Assembly (NCBI RefSeq): GCF_036324505.1
Contig: NC_086367.1
Coordinates: 21,133,578 to 21,197,577, forward strand
Origin: Eleginops maclovinus
Taxonomy: Eukaryota; Chordata; Actinopteri; Perciformes; Eleginopidae
Length of the DNA: 64,000 bases
Direction of reading: 5' to 3'
Shown here: one piece after another, positions 1-13,489 of the stretch
How positions within the stretch are numbered: the stretch's first letter is position 1
How the letters are laid out: each line of letters begins with the position of its first letter
Position numbers and translations under genes: made by a program
Notes under the pieces: model-generated
The model's input: only the letters and a program-made list of their open reading frames with translations
Database searches by the model: none
Told to the model about the DNA's origin: nothing

Positions 1-1015
1 TGATAACCCTCTGTCTCTGCATCCACCCTTTCTCCCAACAGCCTTGAAACAAAAACTTTACTAGCTGATGAACACACTTCAACCGAGGCATGCCTGCAGC
101 ACTTTTCTCTTGGCGTCTGTCCCGCTGTTATCTCGTCTTTGTCTATTTACGTCACTCCATTTCACCTCCGCCCATCCATCCCTTCCTCCCACTCCGTGCT
201 CCTACTAACCCTTCAGAGCCCTGCTGTACTCACTGTACGTCCCGTTGCACTCATTCACTTCTCCCTCTCTCCCTTTCTGCCCTCCCCTTCTCTTTCTGTC
301 TTCACCCTCCACCTCCTCCAGCCAGCTGCCAAACAGACCCTCCCTGTTCCCTCCATCCCTACTGGAGGATGGAAAGCAGTCTTCCATAAATAGCCCATAT
401 AATTGCCCTCTGGTGATATTTTTTCCCTCCTTCTTTCCCCCCCATTCAAAGCTTTCTGTTTTAGTGAACTTGTTCTTTTAGGACAAAGAAAAAGCAAATT
501 CCTCAGTGCATTTTTTTCCTCAGAAAGAGGGGGAGTCAAGGCAGCCACTTTTTGGTCTGTCTTGGTTTTTCCACAAATGTAAATCGGGACCAACTGGCGT
601 ACTCAGCAGTTCTTCGGTCCAGATGTTGCCGCTGCCACCACTTGCAGGAAAGAAAAGGAAATGCTTCCCATTTTGGTTTTCAGCCTGTCAGAGCAGGTGT
701 CAGGAGAAAGACATATTAAAACAGAAACAGGAAAAACTGAGAGCAGTTAACTCTCCACCTGCAGTGAAGTGGAAAAAGGGAGGTTTGGACTTCACATTTT
801 CCTGCCCTGGCACACTCGATGGAGGAGGATGTTTTTCCTTGTAATGCGACCAGCTGTGTGAGGGGAGGGTGTGTGATTTGTCTGTGGTTTGCTGCTCCTC
901 CCTCTCAGTCTCTGATCTCCCATCCCTGAAAAACAGTGACCAATGAGCCGTTGGATGCTGGTGGAGGTTAACAGACAAACAGACGCACAGAGAGGTTCAT
1001 GGGGGAAGCCAGGCC

Positions 1016-1137
<122 letters not shown>

Positions 1138-2459
1138 GAAATCTCCACCAGCCATGTGACGTGCCACAGAGATTAAAAGCTATAAAACTTGAGCGTTTCA
1201 GGAATCAAGGGTTCAGCAGTTGTGCATTTTAAAGCTGATAGTAGTAGTGCGAGGAAAGACGCGTTACTGGGACTTTTAGTTTTTTAAATTTCATTCCTAA
1301 AAGTTTCCTGGCATGAATAATGGAGGATTTTGGGGTTTTCTGAGACTGTTTGAGTTATAGTTGGTTGTTTTGAGTTTGGATTTGGAGGATTTACTGCCTA
1401 AACACTGTCCTGAAGAGCATTTTTTAAAACATATTTGGATGTCCTGCTAACCTTGCCCTGACTGTTACGCAGGCAAGAATGTTAAAATCCAACTAATTAA
1501 TGAATTACAAGTGAAATCGCATCAGTTTTCCTCCTTACTGCATTATTTTTTTGGGGGGAAAGTCTCAAGATATCCATGTACCTTTTTGTTCCTTGGTGGA
1601 AACAACTTGACCCTTAAATCAAACAGTATTACAGCATGTTGGTTCCCTGTAGGATAATCCACAATTTAAACTCAAGGAAAAAAGCCACCCGAATGAGGAA
1701 TTATAAATCTGTTCCTTCGCCGCAGTCATGCATGATGTTGTGGCTTGATGAGATGAAATGTTAACAGGAGCTCGCACACACATTTTGAGTGTCTTGCCTC
1801 CCAATCCCTCCATATTACACACATGAGGGTACATGCGAGAGGCTAACATGCCTGTGGAATTATTTGATGTACATTTCACATACATTTAGCTTTAGCTTCA
1901 TCCGAAGAGATGATGTTAAAATCCCCCCCCCCCCTCCATTCCTCATGAAGCTCTGAGAAATGAGAGCATCTCTTTGATTCTGGACATCCGGCTCAGCAGC
2001 TCTCTCCTCTTCCCATCCAAACAGCTTTCAACGGCCAAACCTTTGTTCTGCAGCGCGCCTCGCTCTGTAACTAATGGGACAGCCAGGGCTGGAATTTCGA
2101 GGGGGGGGAACTCTAAAAACTGGGCCATTTGGAAAGCATCCCGTTTTCTTTTTTTTTATCCACAGCTTAGCCACGGAGAGAAAAGAAAAAACAGCCCAGC
2201 CAGCAACTGAAAATGTTGACACTAAAAGAGTTGATACTATTGTGGTAGTTCATGGCCTCTCGGAGCCGTGGCGTAGCTTAACAGCTCAAGACTTCCCCGC
2301 CCCCCCCTGGAACCACAAGAAGAGACGCTTTAACACTCCTCTTTTGTCCCTCTTTATCTTCACTTTCAAGTCTCCTCTCTCTTAAAAACCCAAGATGATA
2401 TATATGTTCAATTTCTATATTTCATTCCCCTCCCTGCTAAGTTTTATTGACACCCTCCC

Positions 2460-2640
2460 CCCAGCTATTGCCAGTTGTCAGCCAGTGGCTAAACTGCCTC
2501 CCTCAATCGCCTTTTCAGCTCAGGCTTAGTCTCATTGGCAGTAAGCTGATTAGCAACGAGCCACTAAGCTCGGCAGAGACTGATAGCCTAACAGAGAGAC
2601 TTGCGGCGGAGTGGATGAGTGAGAGACTGAGGGTGAGGCA
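2460..2640. promoter_or_regulatory. Candidate conserved non-coding block
   Basis: Non-repetitive, balanced composition with CAATCGCC, CTCATTGGC and CTGATTAGCAAC. It differs in texture from its AT-rich flanks. Conservation is a guess from composition. Confidence 0.2.
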
Positions 2641-5600
2641 GACGAGGGGGAGAAAGGATAGAAAGGGAGGCAGACAGACAGGAAGGGGGAGGCTGAGATT
2701 AATAGATGGGAGAGGGTCATAAAGTTTGGTGTTTTGACGTCTGAAAGGTGGAAAGACGTGGGTTGTTTTGAGGAAAGTAGAGGTTATGCTTAAGATAAAC
2801 GGGGGGAACGGTGTCCTCGTTTGACCCCCGCACCAAGGAGGAGGAGGAACTCTTGATCGGCCAACAGAGAGTCAGGAAGCATTACCGAGGCGAGAGCGTG
2901 GCTGAAGGGCAGCAGACGGGGAGAGATAAAGTGAATGCATGTGCTTTAGTTGTCATAAAGTACGTGGAGTGGATGAGACAGAACTGCACACAGAAAGAAA
3001 AAGGTTAAAGATAATGAGTGAATTGTATCTGCTCTGAAATGTTGAAGGTAAAAGAGGCTGAATAGAAGACAAAGTAGCGGAAAATGTTCCAGGAATACAA
3101 AAGAAGAAGCACCTTTGGTGGTGAGGGTGAATGGATAAAGGCCCTGCTTTGGTCTAGTATCCATGCAATTCAATGCACTTAAAAGGATAGTCTGAGGTGG
3201 AGTTGTATGAGGTACTCTATGGTCAGTGTAATCGCTGCAGGAGATGGTGGTCTGCAAGCCCCCACGTACGCCATATTTAGAATAAATTCACCGCTTTACC
3301 TGGCTGTCAATCAGCACTTTTTAACAGGGAACTGAAGACCATGCTCTCAGACTGGTTTTGCTCGTTTTCAGGAAGAGCATAGATTAATATTAACTGCTTC
3401 ATCTCCCCTTTGGAAAGCGCTCTTTAAATCCTACTTTAAGCATCCAAATATTGGTCAGTTTTGGGCTGCTCACTAATTTGGATGTTCTACTCCATGTTTC
3501 TGATGTTGGTAAAGGATTTTAAAGGTGAGGTATTCAAGGACAATGGAAATATGTGCTCAAAAAGTTAGTGTTGGTTAACTCCTCCACACAATTTCTATAC
3601 ACATTTGAAGGAGAAAGAGGAGAGAAGGACCTTGATGTGTCTTTTGAACACATTGGCGGTCCAGTGCTCTTATAAATTTACCACAAGTAAAATAGCATCA
3701 TTGATTGTCTTGTTTTCTATCATCCTAGAGAGCCAATCATTTATATTTGCTCAGCATGATTTATAATAATGAGAATAATTTGTATTATGTTATTATTATA
3801 TATTTAAATATGCATATGAGGTTCATGCTAATGTCTCTGCATAGTAACACAGCTAACGCATCCGCTACATCTCCACAGCTCTAGGTCAAAAGGTCTTTAT
3901 TAAAGCTGATTAACCACTTAGAGTCTTGACTTGAACTTTGAGGAGGTGAAGGAGGTGCAAGCGAGACCTGAGGACCTTTTTATAGAAAGTTAAGAGGGCA
4001 GAATGCAGACAGAAAGAGAGAGATGTGACCTCCTTGTAGAGGTGAAGGACACGGGGAGAGAAGGTGCAGCCGAACAGAAACACTGCCACCTTTGAAGAGG
4101 TTGAGAAGTGAGGAGGGCAAACGAGAGAGCTTTCAGAGCAGTCACGGGAAGAATACAACCGGAAACACTTGAAGACTCTTGAAAAACCGTTATGGATATC
4201 TGCTCCATCTGTCGACCTTCAGAAACCTTCAGTTTATAATTTATTACGTCGTTTTATAGAAATGTCATCAATAAACTTTGATCAAGATAATGTGTAAGGC
4301 ACCTTTTACAGCTGAGACATTACAGCATTCAAAAACCAAATAGAGGTAAATAAATCCATTATAATGTGTATTATTAAGGCATTTCTTTCACATGTACAGT
4401 CAAAATAAGAGCCAAATAGTCTAATATCCACACCTGCATTTTTGTATATTATTAACCTTTTATTCAACTATTTTTTTCTCAATTAAATCAATTATTATTT
4501 AGCAAGCAGGCCTGAAAATGGACCAGAACTCAGTGCAGCCACAGTGCATGTTGACATGACAGTGATACTGTTAGCAGGTGCCGTTTGGATGAAGTAAAAT
4601 AGTTTCTACATGGACCATGCAACCAGGTTGAGTAACTGAGTCGTGATGCCTGCAGAAGGACATTTTTGCTGAGTTTTTCCCCTGTTTTTTTTGGCACTTT
4701 GACTAACCACTATCTCCATAGCCTCGCAACTCTCATGGAAGCTATCTAGATTAATAAATAGCACTTCAGTTAGGAGGAAGATAAGCATCTGAGTGAACCT
4801 TCCCTTTGAACTGAAGCCAAGAAAACGTAGTGAAAGTCGTCATGTCCTCAACCTGCATGATTTGAGTTTCAAAGAGTGTGTGGTTCCTCTCTCTCTGTTG
4901 GTTCACAGCACATGTTGCATTATTTTCCAGCAATATTTGAAACTGCAGTGCTGATGTTGATCTGCACACTGTTGGCGTCTCTGCAGGATAAACACAAGCA
5001 GGCACATCAGCTGATTGATCTCTGACACACAGGTTACTGCTACAGTGTCAGGGTACACATCTGCATGATGGATGTTGAGTCAAACACAACCTTTCCTTTG
5101 TTCCAGGAGCTGAACATCTGTTCTTCATGCTTTAACAAACTGCTAATGCCTAGGTCAGAGCTGCAGGGCGTCATCACGTAAAACCAAAACAATGATGGAG
5201 AGTTATCAGGAGGAAGTAGAAGCAGAGGAGGCTGGAGGGATTTTTCCTGTAGAGCAGATTAGGAGGAGGAGGAGGAGATGTGATTCATCAGAAAGAGCAG
5301 GATGTTCAGGACATGAAGTTCCTTTTGAAGTTATGAGCTTCACACCTACCGTGAAACAAACTCTCTTCTCATCAAGTCACTGTTATTGAGTCTGTAAAAG
5401 TCTGAAAGTAAAAAGCCATCAGTCCCTCACAGTATTATTTTTTCAGATCAACTTGTAGTTTTTGTGTGACTTTGTCCGATTCTAAGGAAGGTGATGCATT
5501 CAACTTTCCACAGATCCTTTGGCCTTGTTTCATCCATCCATGCCAAGAGGTTTTATCGAGCCTTGAACATGCATTTCGCTTTCTTTTGTGCCTTTTTCAA

Positions 5601-5964
5601 GGTGTTTTTTCTGTGTTTGTCGCCTTAATTCAACAGTCAGCTGTACAGAGACAGAGCGCAAACATTGGGGGTGAGAGGGGTATGACATGCAACAAAGCTA
5701 ACTGGCAAACATTGCATTTATACTGTGTGCATCTTTCTCATAACGTCCGGTTTACGTGTCATTTTTATCATTGCACAACGTTCAAATTGTGCATGCAAGA
5801 TACTTTTTTATACATTCCAAGGAAAACATGCAAACAATCAAAGTTATTTATTCATGTTTTTAGTTTTTGGAGCTTTTTTCAGTTTGAAGCTGCAGGAAAA
5901 GGACAAGGTGAGAAGATCAGCGTCATATCCCTCTACGTGTTGCGAGAGGTGGTTTTGCAGCGAA

Positions 5965-5988
5965 GTGTGTGTGTGTGTGTGTGTGTGT
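5965..5988. repeat. (GT)12 microsatellite
   Basis: A short uninterrupted GT run just upstream of a CpG-containing block. Confidence 0.95.
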
Positions 5989-6029
5989 CATCCTATATGG
6001 GAGTGCTACATATGGCCCCATTGTTGTCC

Positions 6030-6350
6030 TCGGGGAGTGATTTATTTGCGGCCGCTGTGTCGCACGGGGAGCCCTCTCACTGGGCGTCGGGAGCCACTCC
6101 CTGCTGCTGTAAACGATCGCCATGGAGATGGGGGTCTGCCGAGGAGTCTGCCGCCACGGGCGGCGCTGTTTGACGGCCGTTTGACCTCTGACCTCCACAA
6201 GTGACTCGGAGTCTCTCAGTGGGCTCAGATTAATCGCTGCTGTCAGGGAGAAGGCTTGCTCCTGCAGCGTGGAAACCGAGCCGCTCCTGAACACCAGGCG
6301 CTGCGAGCGCTTGGATCCCACCGCGGGCCGCAGGGGATACAATTTACAGC
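6030..6350. promoter_or_regulatory. Candidate conserved non-coding block, CpG-rich
   Basis: GC-rich with several CpGs (GCGGCCGC, CGGGCGGCGC) and CTCAGATTAATCGCTGCTGT, a homeodomain-type TAAT context. No splice-consistent coding frame is seen. It is enhancer-like by texture only. Confidence 0.3.
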
Positions 6351-6359
6351 GCTGTAATC

Positions 6360-8030
6360 ATTTACTAAAATATTTGTTCTGTCTTTGTCAATGGAAAACC
6401 AAACATCATCATATACCTAATTTATAGGTTTTAATTTGTATCGTGAAATGCTTGAAGTGACCTCAGGAAAGTTGCTAACCTCATTAAAAAAGACATGTGC
6501 AGAAGGAAAATGGGACACTATCGGAATAATATTAAAATAAATTAAATAAAGTAAAGCACCTCGTGAAGATCACACAGTTCTTTTAAAACTAAAAAACATA
6601 TATGTGTTTATAAAGAATTAATACATATAATCATAAAATCAGCAAAAATTCCTTCTACATTTTTGCAGATTTCCTGTGATTATGTTGGAATATTTTGGGG
6701 GGTTTTGTCTAACATTTAAAGACATCTTGACCTCCAGGACCCGTGATAGCCTTTTTGTTTACAGATTAATCAAGAAATAAATAAAATAATCACTACCTGC
6801 AGTCTTAAACACAGTTTCAGAGACATCATGTGATGATTGGCCATGTTTCCAGAACTGTTTTATTGCAGTTGCTGCTCATTTGAAAAACAAAAACCTCTTG
6901 TCAAAGACTTCCAAAAAATCGGCTTTTCGATTAAACTTTGTTTTTGGTTTTCTATTAAATCTCATTATATCACAAGTATACAGCAATAAAATGCCCCATC
7001 ACATCTGTTCCAGAAGTAAACAGGGAGTCATTAACTTCATTAAAGGCATAAAAAGCAAAGCACTTCTTTGTTTCCGTACTTCTGGTACAAGCAATGAAGT
7101 CAAATCAAACTGTATTTATGGTTAAAGTCAAAGAGGTGACCTGAATGACGGTGAATAGGAGACCATTAGCTTTTCCTCCAAAATCATTAACGCATTCAGC
7201 ACGCTAACAAAAGCCTCTAAAGAAACACAGTGACTGCACAGAGGACACACATGTGATCCTGCAGCAGCCTGGGTCACTCTGCAGGAATGAGAGACTGCAG
7301 GGAAGTGAAATGAGGAGAAAATGTGACGATGTGGGAGAGGACTGAGCTGAGTAAAGTCTGCAGCGTGGGCCTGAATACTAAGATGATGTGATTTCCTGCT
7401 GAAGGTGGGAAGCTCGTCCCACAGGGAGGGATTACTACTTTAAATGCTCCCTTTCTTTTTGATAAAGTTTTCAGAATGTCTGCATACTAATTAAAAGAAA
7501 GTTTCCTTCACTGAAATGTCAATAAATCCCCAAACTACGCCGGAGAAAGTTGGTTCTGTGAAGGACATTTGCTGAGGTTATCCCCCCCCCCCCCGTTTCT
7601 CTCATGATATTAAAAAAGGTTGAGCTCTAATTATATAATAAATGAAAGGGAACCGGGAGAACAGGGTAGCTCTGTGATGAATCTACTGGGAATTCTGAGC
7701 TGAAATTGCTCTCTGCTTTCTGTAGCTTGTTCCTCTTTGTTCATTGTTTATCTTTACGGCTTCACTTTTACTGTTCCCTTTCAGCACTTTAATAGTGATG
7801 CATTTGGCTGCTTCAGGCCACTGTTTTACCAGAAAACAACTTTTCACGTGCCAATTTCTCTTGATAAATATGGCAGTGTTTACCTTGTATAAATCTTTTT
7901 GCACGATCTTGCCGTGTCTACTTTCGCACTCAATTACACAAAGTAGTCCCCCAATAATTCATTGTCTTATTCGTACACGAAGACAGCAAAATCTCAGCTG
8001 CTTTTTAAGTGTTTTGTGGACGTCTCACCA
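6360..8030. other. Non-coding AT-rich span
   Basis: A C run near 7583-7593 and otherwise plain AT-rich DNA. Nothing supportable. Confidence 0.6.
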
Positions 8031-8035
8031 ATTTG

Positions 8036-8415
8036 AAGAGGCCCTATTACGCTTTTTGTGTTTTTCCTTTCCTGCATATAGTTGTTTAATGGTCCTGAAG
8101 TCATTCTGTTTTCTTCTTTACCATGGTGACATCCCTATGTAACACTTCTGCCTCTATAGGCTGGTGCTTCAACACATTTTACATGGCTAAGGGGCGGGAC
8201 ATCTCTAAGCGGTTGTCCAATCACAACAGAGCCGGCCAGCTAACCAATCAGTGCAGACTGGGCTCTGGTTTCAGACAGAGGGTGAAAGAGGTGCTTCAGC
8301 ACAGGCAGTATGAGAAAAATAAAGAGCTTTCTGAACATTAAAGCAAGGAGACATGTCCCAGGAGAGACACAAAATACAAATATGAACCTGAAACTGAGCA
8401 GAATGTGCCCTGTTT
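8036..8415 (+). mobile_element. Family A TIR element (MITE-like), copy 1
   Basis: The ends are imperfect inverted repeats: GAGGCCCTATTACGC at the left and GCAGAATGTGCCCTGTTT at the right. Internal landmarks are GGGGCGGGACATCTCTAAGC, CCAATCACAACAGAGCCGGC, ACCAATCAG, GACTGGGCTCTGGTTTCAGA and ACATGTCCCAGGAGAG. No transposase frame is present, so it is non-autonomous. This is the most complete copy in the plus sense. Confidence 0.8.
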
Positions 8416-8517
8416 AAATGCTGTGTGGAGATGAAGGTGTCCAATATTTGGATTTATGTATTTGCTACCTCAGCAGTGAAGTCTGTAACCTGACCACGTT
8501 CCCCTTTTTAATAGAGT

Positions 8518-8850
8518 GGTGCAGGAACGAGTCCTAAAACGGTTCCCTCGTCTCAGAGTCAAAGGGATTTCTCCGTAGGGTTTTGATAAATAGCTCCAAA
8601 TAAGGTCTGTGGTTGACACAAATTTAAGAGACGGATCACGTTTTGTTCTACGAAATGTAATCCATCAGCAGTGACCCCAAAACTTCCATTTATCAAACAG
8701 GTTGGTTTTCCACAGATCTTATTCTTTACAATAATCCAAAATCCTACAGAGAAATTGCATGGCTTTTTTTCCGAGGGAACCCATGCGCAGCTTACTTCTC
8801 GGTCGGCCTGCAAAAATACGTCATCGCTGCACCACTCTATGAAAGATAGA
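8518..8850 (+). repeat. Dispersed family C, copy 1
   Basis: It shares GTTCCCTCGTCTCAGAGTCA, AAAGGGATTTCTCCGTAGG, TTTAAGAGACGGATCACGTT and TTGTTCTACG with the copy at 30.1 kb. Its far end (AATACGTCATCGCTGCACC) matches the copy at 20.8 kb. Relative to the 30.1 kb copy it lacks about 22 nt after GAGTCCTAAAAC. No coding frame is evident. Confidence 0.75.
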
Positions 8851-10200
8851 ACTAGGAACATGTCCCATTACTTTTTATAGCAATGTAGTACCATTTGTAC
8901 CTCATGCACAATGCAGAGTGGATATTCTACAGCAGAGGACTGTTGTCGAGCAGAATTCAGAGTTTTTCCTCAGTTGGGACCAGTGAGCAATAAGGATGAA
9001 GCAGATTATGTAACGACTGTAGAAGAGTAGTACAGCTTTTATGGCTTCAGCTTCCTCGATGGACCGTTTTGTTTCCATGGTACCTGAAAAGATGAGGTGT
9101 TTTAGTGTGTTTCCCACTCGGTACCCACCAGGCCCCCCCACCTCGTTCTGTAACGGCAGCACTTAACAGATGCTTGTGGGAAGTTGCTGGTCATGGTAAC
9201 GGCTGTTGCTATGCCACCATGGAGCGCCAGTTTGAAGCTAGTTAGAGAGAAGAGGACTGCCTCGCTCCTCTCTGGAAACACACTGTGTTTACTCTGACAC
9301 ACAGGAGCATTAGGAAGTCTCAATGTTAGTTTTATTCACCTACTTTTATGCAGAACATTTGCAAGTTTGTCAGTATAGCACATTTCAACAAGGCAATTCA
9401 AAGCCAAGATACTACAAAATGACAAGCTAACATTGAATAATACAGCTGTTCAATACAAGAAATGCACGGACAAAATGTTGACACAAAGTTGGATTTAAAG
9501 AAAAATGTCATGACTAGATTTAAAAGGTGTATTTTAGAAAACTCTAAACAATATAAATGATAAACAATTAAGCAAATGGTTGTTATTGTCAAAAGGTTTT
9601 TATAATTTAACTTTAAATATATTGAAATAGTTTTGTGTATTTAATTTATTTTAATTTAATTGTTTTAAATCATCTTATTTTTATTTTTTTAAAGATGTTT
9701 TTGGGCCAGAGAATGCCGGTTGAGTGAGCTATCCATCGTCCCCAATCATATTATTATTATTGTATTATTTGTTGTTCATATTTTAGTGTACTTCCCAAAA
9801 CGTGGCACTTTTTGTGTCCTTTCATGTCCTTTTGTTCCCTGTTGCCCTCCTGTGAAGACGTTTCCTATTAAGTTCAGTTTTGTGACGGTCATTGTGGCAT
9901 GAATGCAGAACTGAGATATCATGTAGCATATTTTACTTCAAAGGAAAGAACAGAAAAGGGTCCAGGAAACTTCTTCCTAATTTACGGCTCATGAATTTGG
10001 AAACATCAAAGCTGCAATTAGTTCTATTTTACGCTTCTTGTTTTTACTTTAAAACCCTTCCATTTCAGACCTTAGTTCACTTCAAGGTCCAATCAATTAT
10101 ACATGTTCAGTCTCCATTGTTTCCTTCTCCTTTGTGCTGAATCAAAGCACAGAGTAACGCTGCTGCTCGACGTTTAAAGGGAGATTTCACTGCGCTAACA
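8851..10200. other. Non-coding span
   Basis: AT-rich single-copy DNA. The stretch 9600-9700 is almost entirely A and T. No gene or clear repeat. Confidence 0.55.
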
Positions 10201-10209
10201 CACAGTCAG

Positions 10210-10383
<174 letters not shown>

Positions 10384-10797
10384 TTTAAGCATCATGTCAT
10401 TTAAGAACTGAAGTGCATCCCAGATCAAATTTTTCAAAGACTTTATTTTGAGTGTGACTTTGTCGCCACAAGGTCTGGCTTTGTAGTGACGTGTGTGTGT
10501 AAGATCATACCCCTGTTAACCCTTTGATCTCTGTGACTCTTGAGTGAGTGTGTGTGTGTACATCAGTGTTAATAGCGTGTGATCCTCCCCATTTGTGTGA
10601 TTAGTGGTGTGTAACACCGTGATCCTCCCCTCTGGTCACGCCACCGGCCTCTGATGACACACACACACACACACAGCTTTATAACACATGACGATGCTTT
10701 CTTAAATACTAATACACATCTTTCTATATTAAGCATAAGTTTCCCCCTATCATAAAGCTGCTTCACACGCTTTTTCTGTCACACTATCTCAGATTAA

Positions 10798-10962
<165 letters not shown>

Positions 10963-10969
10963 AGCCCTC

Positions 10970-11175
10970 AGCCTTTAGGGGCCACCCGTCTCAATGAATG
11001 CCTAATCTCTGTTCACAAGACCAGTCACGGTCCCCAAAAATATCTGCGGAGGATGAACCCAGCGTCCCAGAGCGCAGCCGGGCGCTAAATGACCCAGAAA
11101 CCCCGTCCATGTGGAGAGCTGTCAGCGCTCCCATCAAACAGACACGCTTGGGTTAGCGGGTTATTAAATATGGCC
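10970..11175. promoter_or_regulatory. Candidate conserved non-coding block
   Basis: Single-copy, CpG-containing sequence between two GT arrays (GGGCGCTAAATGACCCAGAA, GTCAGCGCTCCCATCAAACA, TTATTAAATATGGCCC). Its sharp contrast with the arrays suggests constraint. Confidence 0.3.
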
Positions 11176-11176
11176 C

Positions 11177-11204
11177 TGTGTGTGTGTGTGTGTGTGTGTG
11201 TGTG
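11177..11204. repeat. (GT)14 microsatellite
   Basis: Short GT run after AATATGGCCCT. Confidence 0.95.
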
Positions 11205-11516
11205 ATTGTGAGTGTCATGCATAAAGAAAGTGATGGAAACCCCCCCTTCCAGATTAGGGTGACATTGTAAGGGCGTGGAGTTCAAATTAAAGTCCCTGGT
11301 TTCCTTAATCAGCCTCTTTGGCACTCAGAATAAAACCACAGCAGCTCTGTGACTGAGAGCATGTGATTACTCTTGATGAGGCACAGCTACACTTAGCTGT
11401 TTCTGAAAATACACTCATTTTCTGGGTTTAGAAGACTGTCAAAATGTATTCCGCTTTTATTTCTGTACTTTGGGTATAAACTAAGAGCATGGAGGTTAGC
11501 TTAGCTTAGCATAAAG

Positions 11517-11875
11517 AGATAGATAGATAGAATAGATGATAGATAGATAGAATCGGAGGATGAAATCCTCTTTATTAGTCACATACATGCACACAGCAGA
11601 GCACACACAGTGAAATTAGTCCTCTGCATTTAACCCATCCTAGCACTAGGAGCAGTGGGCAGCTATCGTGCAGCGCCCGGGGAGCAATGGGGAGGGGGGA
11701 TTGGAGGTGTCCGGTGCCTTGCTCAAGGGCACCACAGCAGGGCCTAGGAGGTGAACTGGGACCTCTCCAAGTAGCAGTCCACTTTCCATATTTCAAGTCT
11801 GTTGGGGACTTGAACCGGCGACCCTACGGTTCCCAGTCCAAGCCCCTACTGACTGAGCCACTGCTGGACAGAGTG
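11517..11875 (+). mobile_element. Family B SINE, long copy with GATA-repeat edge
   Basis: It begins in a short GATA repeat and ATCGGAGGATGAAATCCTC, then TTTATTAGTCACATACATGC, CTCTGCATTTAACCCATCC, GAGCAGTGGGCAGCTATCG, TTGCTCAAGGGCACCACAG, and ends with GACTTGAACCGGCGACCCT and CTACTGACTGAGCCACTGC. The GTGCCTTGCTCAAGGGCACC and GAGCAGTGGGCAGC blocks are familiar from percomorph fish genomes. The last part is a tRNA-like B-box analogue, but no functional tRNA is present. Confidence 0.82.
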
Positions 11876-11879
11876 TAAG

Positions 11880-12640
11880 CTTTGTTGTAAAAATCCTACC
11901 AACAACAGATTCTATCTGGTTTGATTTGTCAAAAACTAAATTGTATGACAGTTGTTGGATTCAGGTCTTGGACACACACATTTGAAGTCTTTGGAGGGAA
12001 CACAGTTTTATTTCTGGCTTTGTGAACACTCAGTTTTTGCACCTTTTTAATTGATCATCTTTCAAAAGAAACAATATCTTCACACAATATTTGATGCACT
12101 CTCACCCTCTTTATACTGAACTGCATAAATGAAGTTCTTGCTGATCTTATTTCTTGAGCAAAAGCTTCTGTGTGTTGTCTACGGCTTTAGTGCACGGTGC
12201 CAGATTTGGATTTGGACGATTTTTTTGCATATTGAGGATTTAGCTTAACCATTTCCGCCGATGATGCATGATGTATTTAAAAATCCAAGTAGCACCTAAA
12301 ATGACCGTCCTAGAAGGTTTGGCTTTGTATTGAACATGCTTCAAGGATGAATAGAAAGTCCCACCCTGTTTTATTCTATACAAGCGCACCCTCACCAATG
12401 ATGGAAAGTGGACGTCACTGCTGTGGTGGAGCCGGTCTTGCAGTAATCGTAGGGTTGGTGGTTCTTCCACCACTTCTTCTTCCTGTAATGCTCAATGATG
12501 CAGCGCTGTGAGGTCAGCTCTCCACTTTTAAAGGTGATAGTATATCAATTATAAGTAAAGTATCAGACAGCATGGCAGAGTGTGTGTGTGTCTTTTGCAT
12601 ATATTGGCATCTATATAAACCTGTCACTTGTGGATCTGCC
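11880..12640. other. Non-coding span with a possible degenerate SINE
   Basis: GCAGTAATCGTAGGGTTGGTGGTTC at 12440-12465 resembles the B-box region of tRNA-derived fish SINEs, but the surrounding match is too poor to call. Confidence 0.35.
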
Positions 12641-12648
12641 GTACCAGG

Positions 12649-12888
<240 letters not shown>

Positions 12889-13190
12889 TGAATGGGGTCA
12901 GTGCTGTATGGAATGACCAGAGGAGTGTAAAAACACAATCAGTCCTTTTGGCCGAATCTGCGTCTCCTCCTGCCAAGCTGCGCATCGGCCCACAATGCAC
13001 TGCAGCCTGAATGGACACAACTCTTTTAATTGTGAGAGAGTTCTGTGTGTGAGTGTGCATTGTGTGTGTGTGTATGTATCTCTGTATACTTGTGTGCATT
13101 GTGTGTCTTGTCTGGGAAAGTATAAGTGGGCACCACAGTTGTGTGTGTGTGTGTTTTTGTGATTATGCATGATTTAATTATGCTAAAGGA

Positions 13191-13193
<3 letters not shown>

Positions 13194-13241
<48 letters not shown>
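13194..13241. repeat. (GT)n microsatellite, about 48 bp
   Basis: Uninterrupted run. Degenerate GT-rich DNA lies between this and the 12.65 kb array. Confidence 0.96.
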
Positions 13242-13242
<1 letters not shown>

Positions 13243-13249
13243 CTCAGAG

Positions 13250-13480
13250 GATCGAGTCCCCAGCTGGAAAATCGAGTTGGAAGCTGAGATTATTATCATC
13301 ATTTATTTACATCCGAACTCATCGCAGAACTAATTTCATTCTACCCCCAGTTTGCAGATTATTCCTCCTCTCCATCCCATCTTTCCGGCTCCTCATGTTA
13401 TTGATTGGATTATTCCGTGCATAATGAATTTATTCCCTTAACATCAGTTCATCCGTGCACAGCTGAAATACAAACAGTGA
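13250..13480. promoter_or_regulatory. Candidate conserved non-coding block
   Basis: It contains ATTATTATCATCATTTATTT, GCAGATTATTCCTCC and TTATTGATTGGATTATTCC (PBX/OTX-like cores TGATTG and GGATTA). It is non-coding and repeat-free. Confidence 0.3.
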
Positions 13481-13489
13481 TGGGAAGTA

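Noticed and set aside
90..593. Overlapping Pro/Ser/Leu-rich and Lys/Glu/Arg-rich frames
   Set aside because: Products of a pyrimidine-rich stretch read on both strands; no splice-consistent exon.
5466..6173. 235-codon open frame on the plus strand
   Set aside because: It crosses AT-rich DNA, a GT microsatellite and a CpG-rich block with no change in splice context; composition varies and no domain is visible.
11800..11875. tRNA gene suggested by GACTTGAACCGGCGACC
   Set aside because: This is the tRNA-like 3' part of a SINE, without a foldable cloverleaf or A-box at the right spacing.
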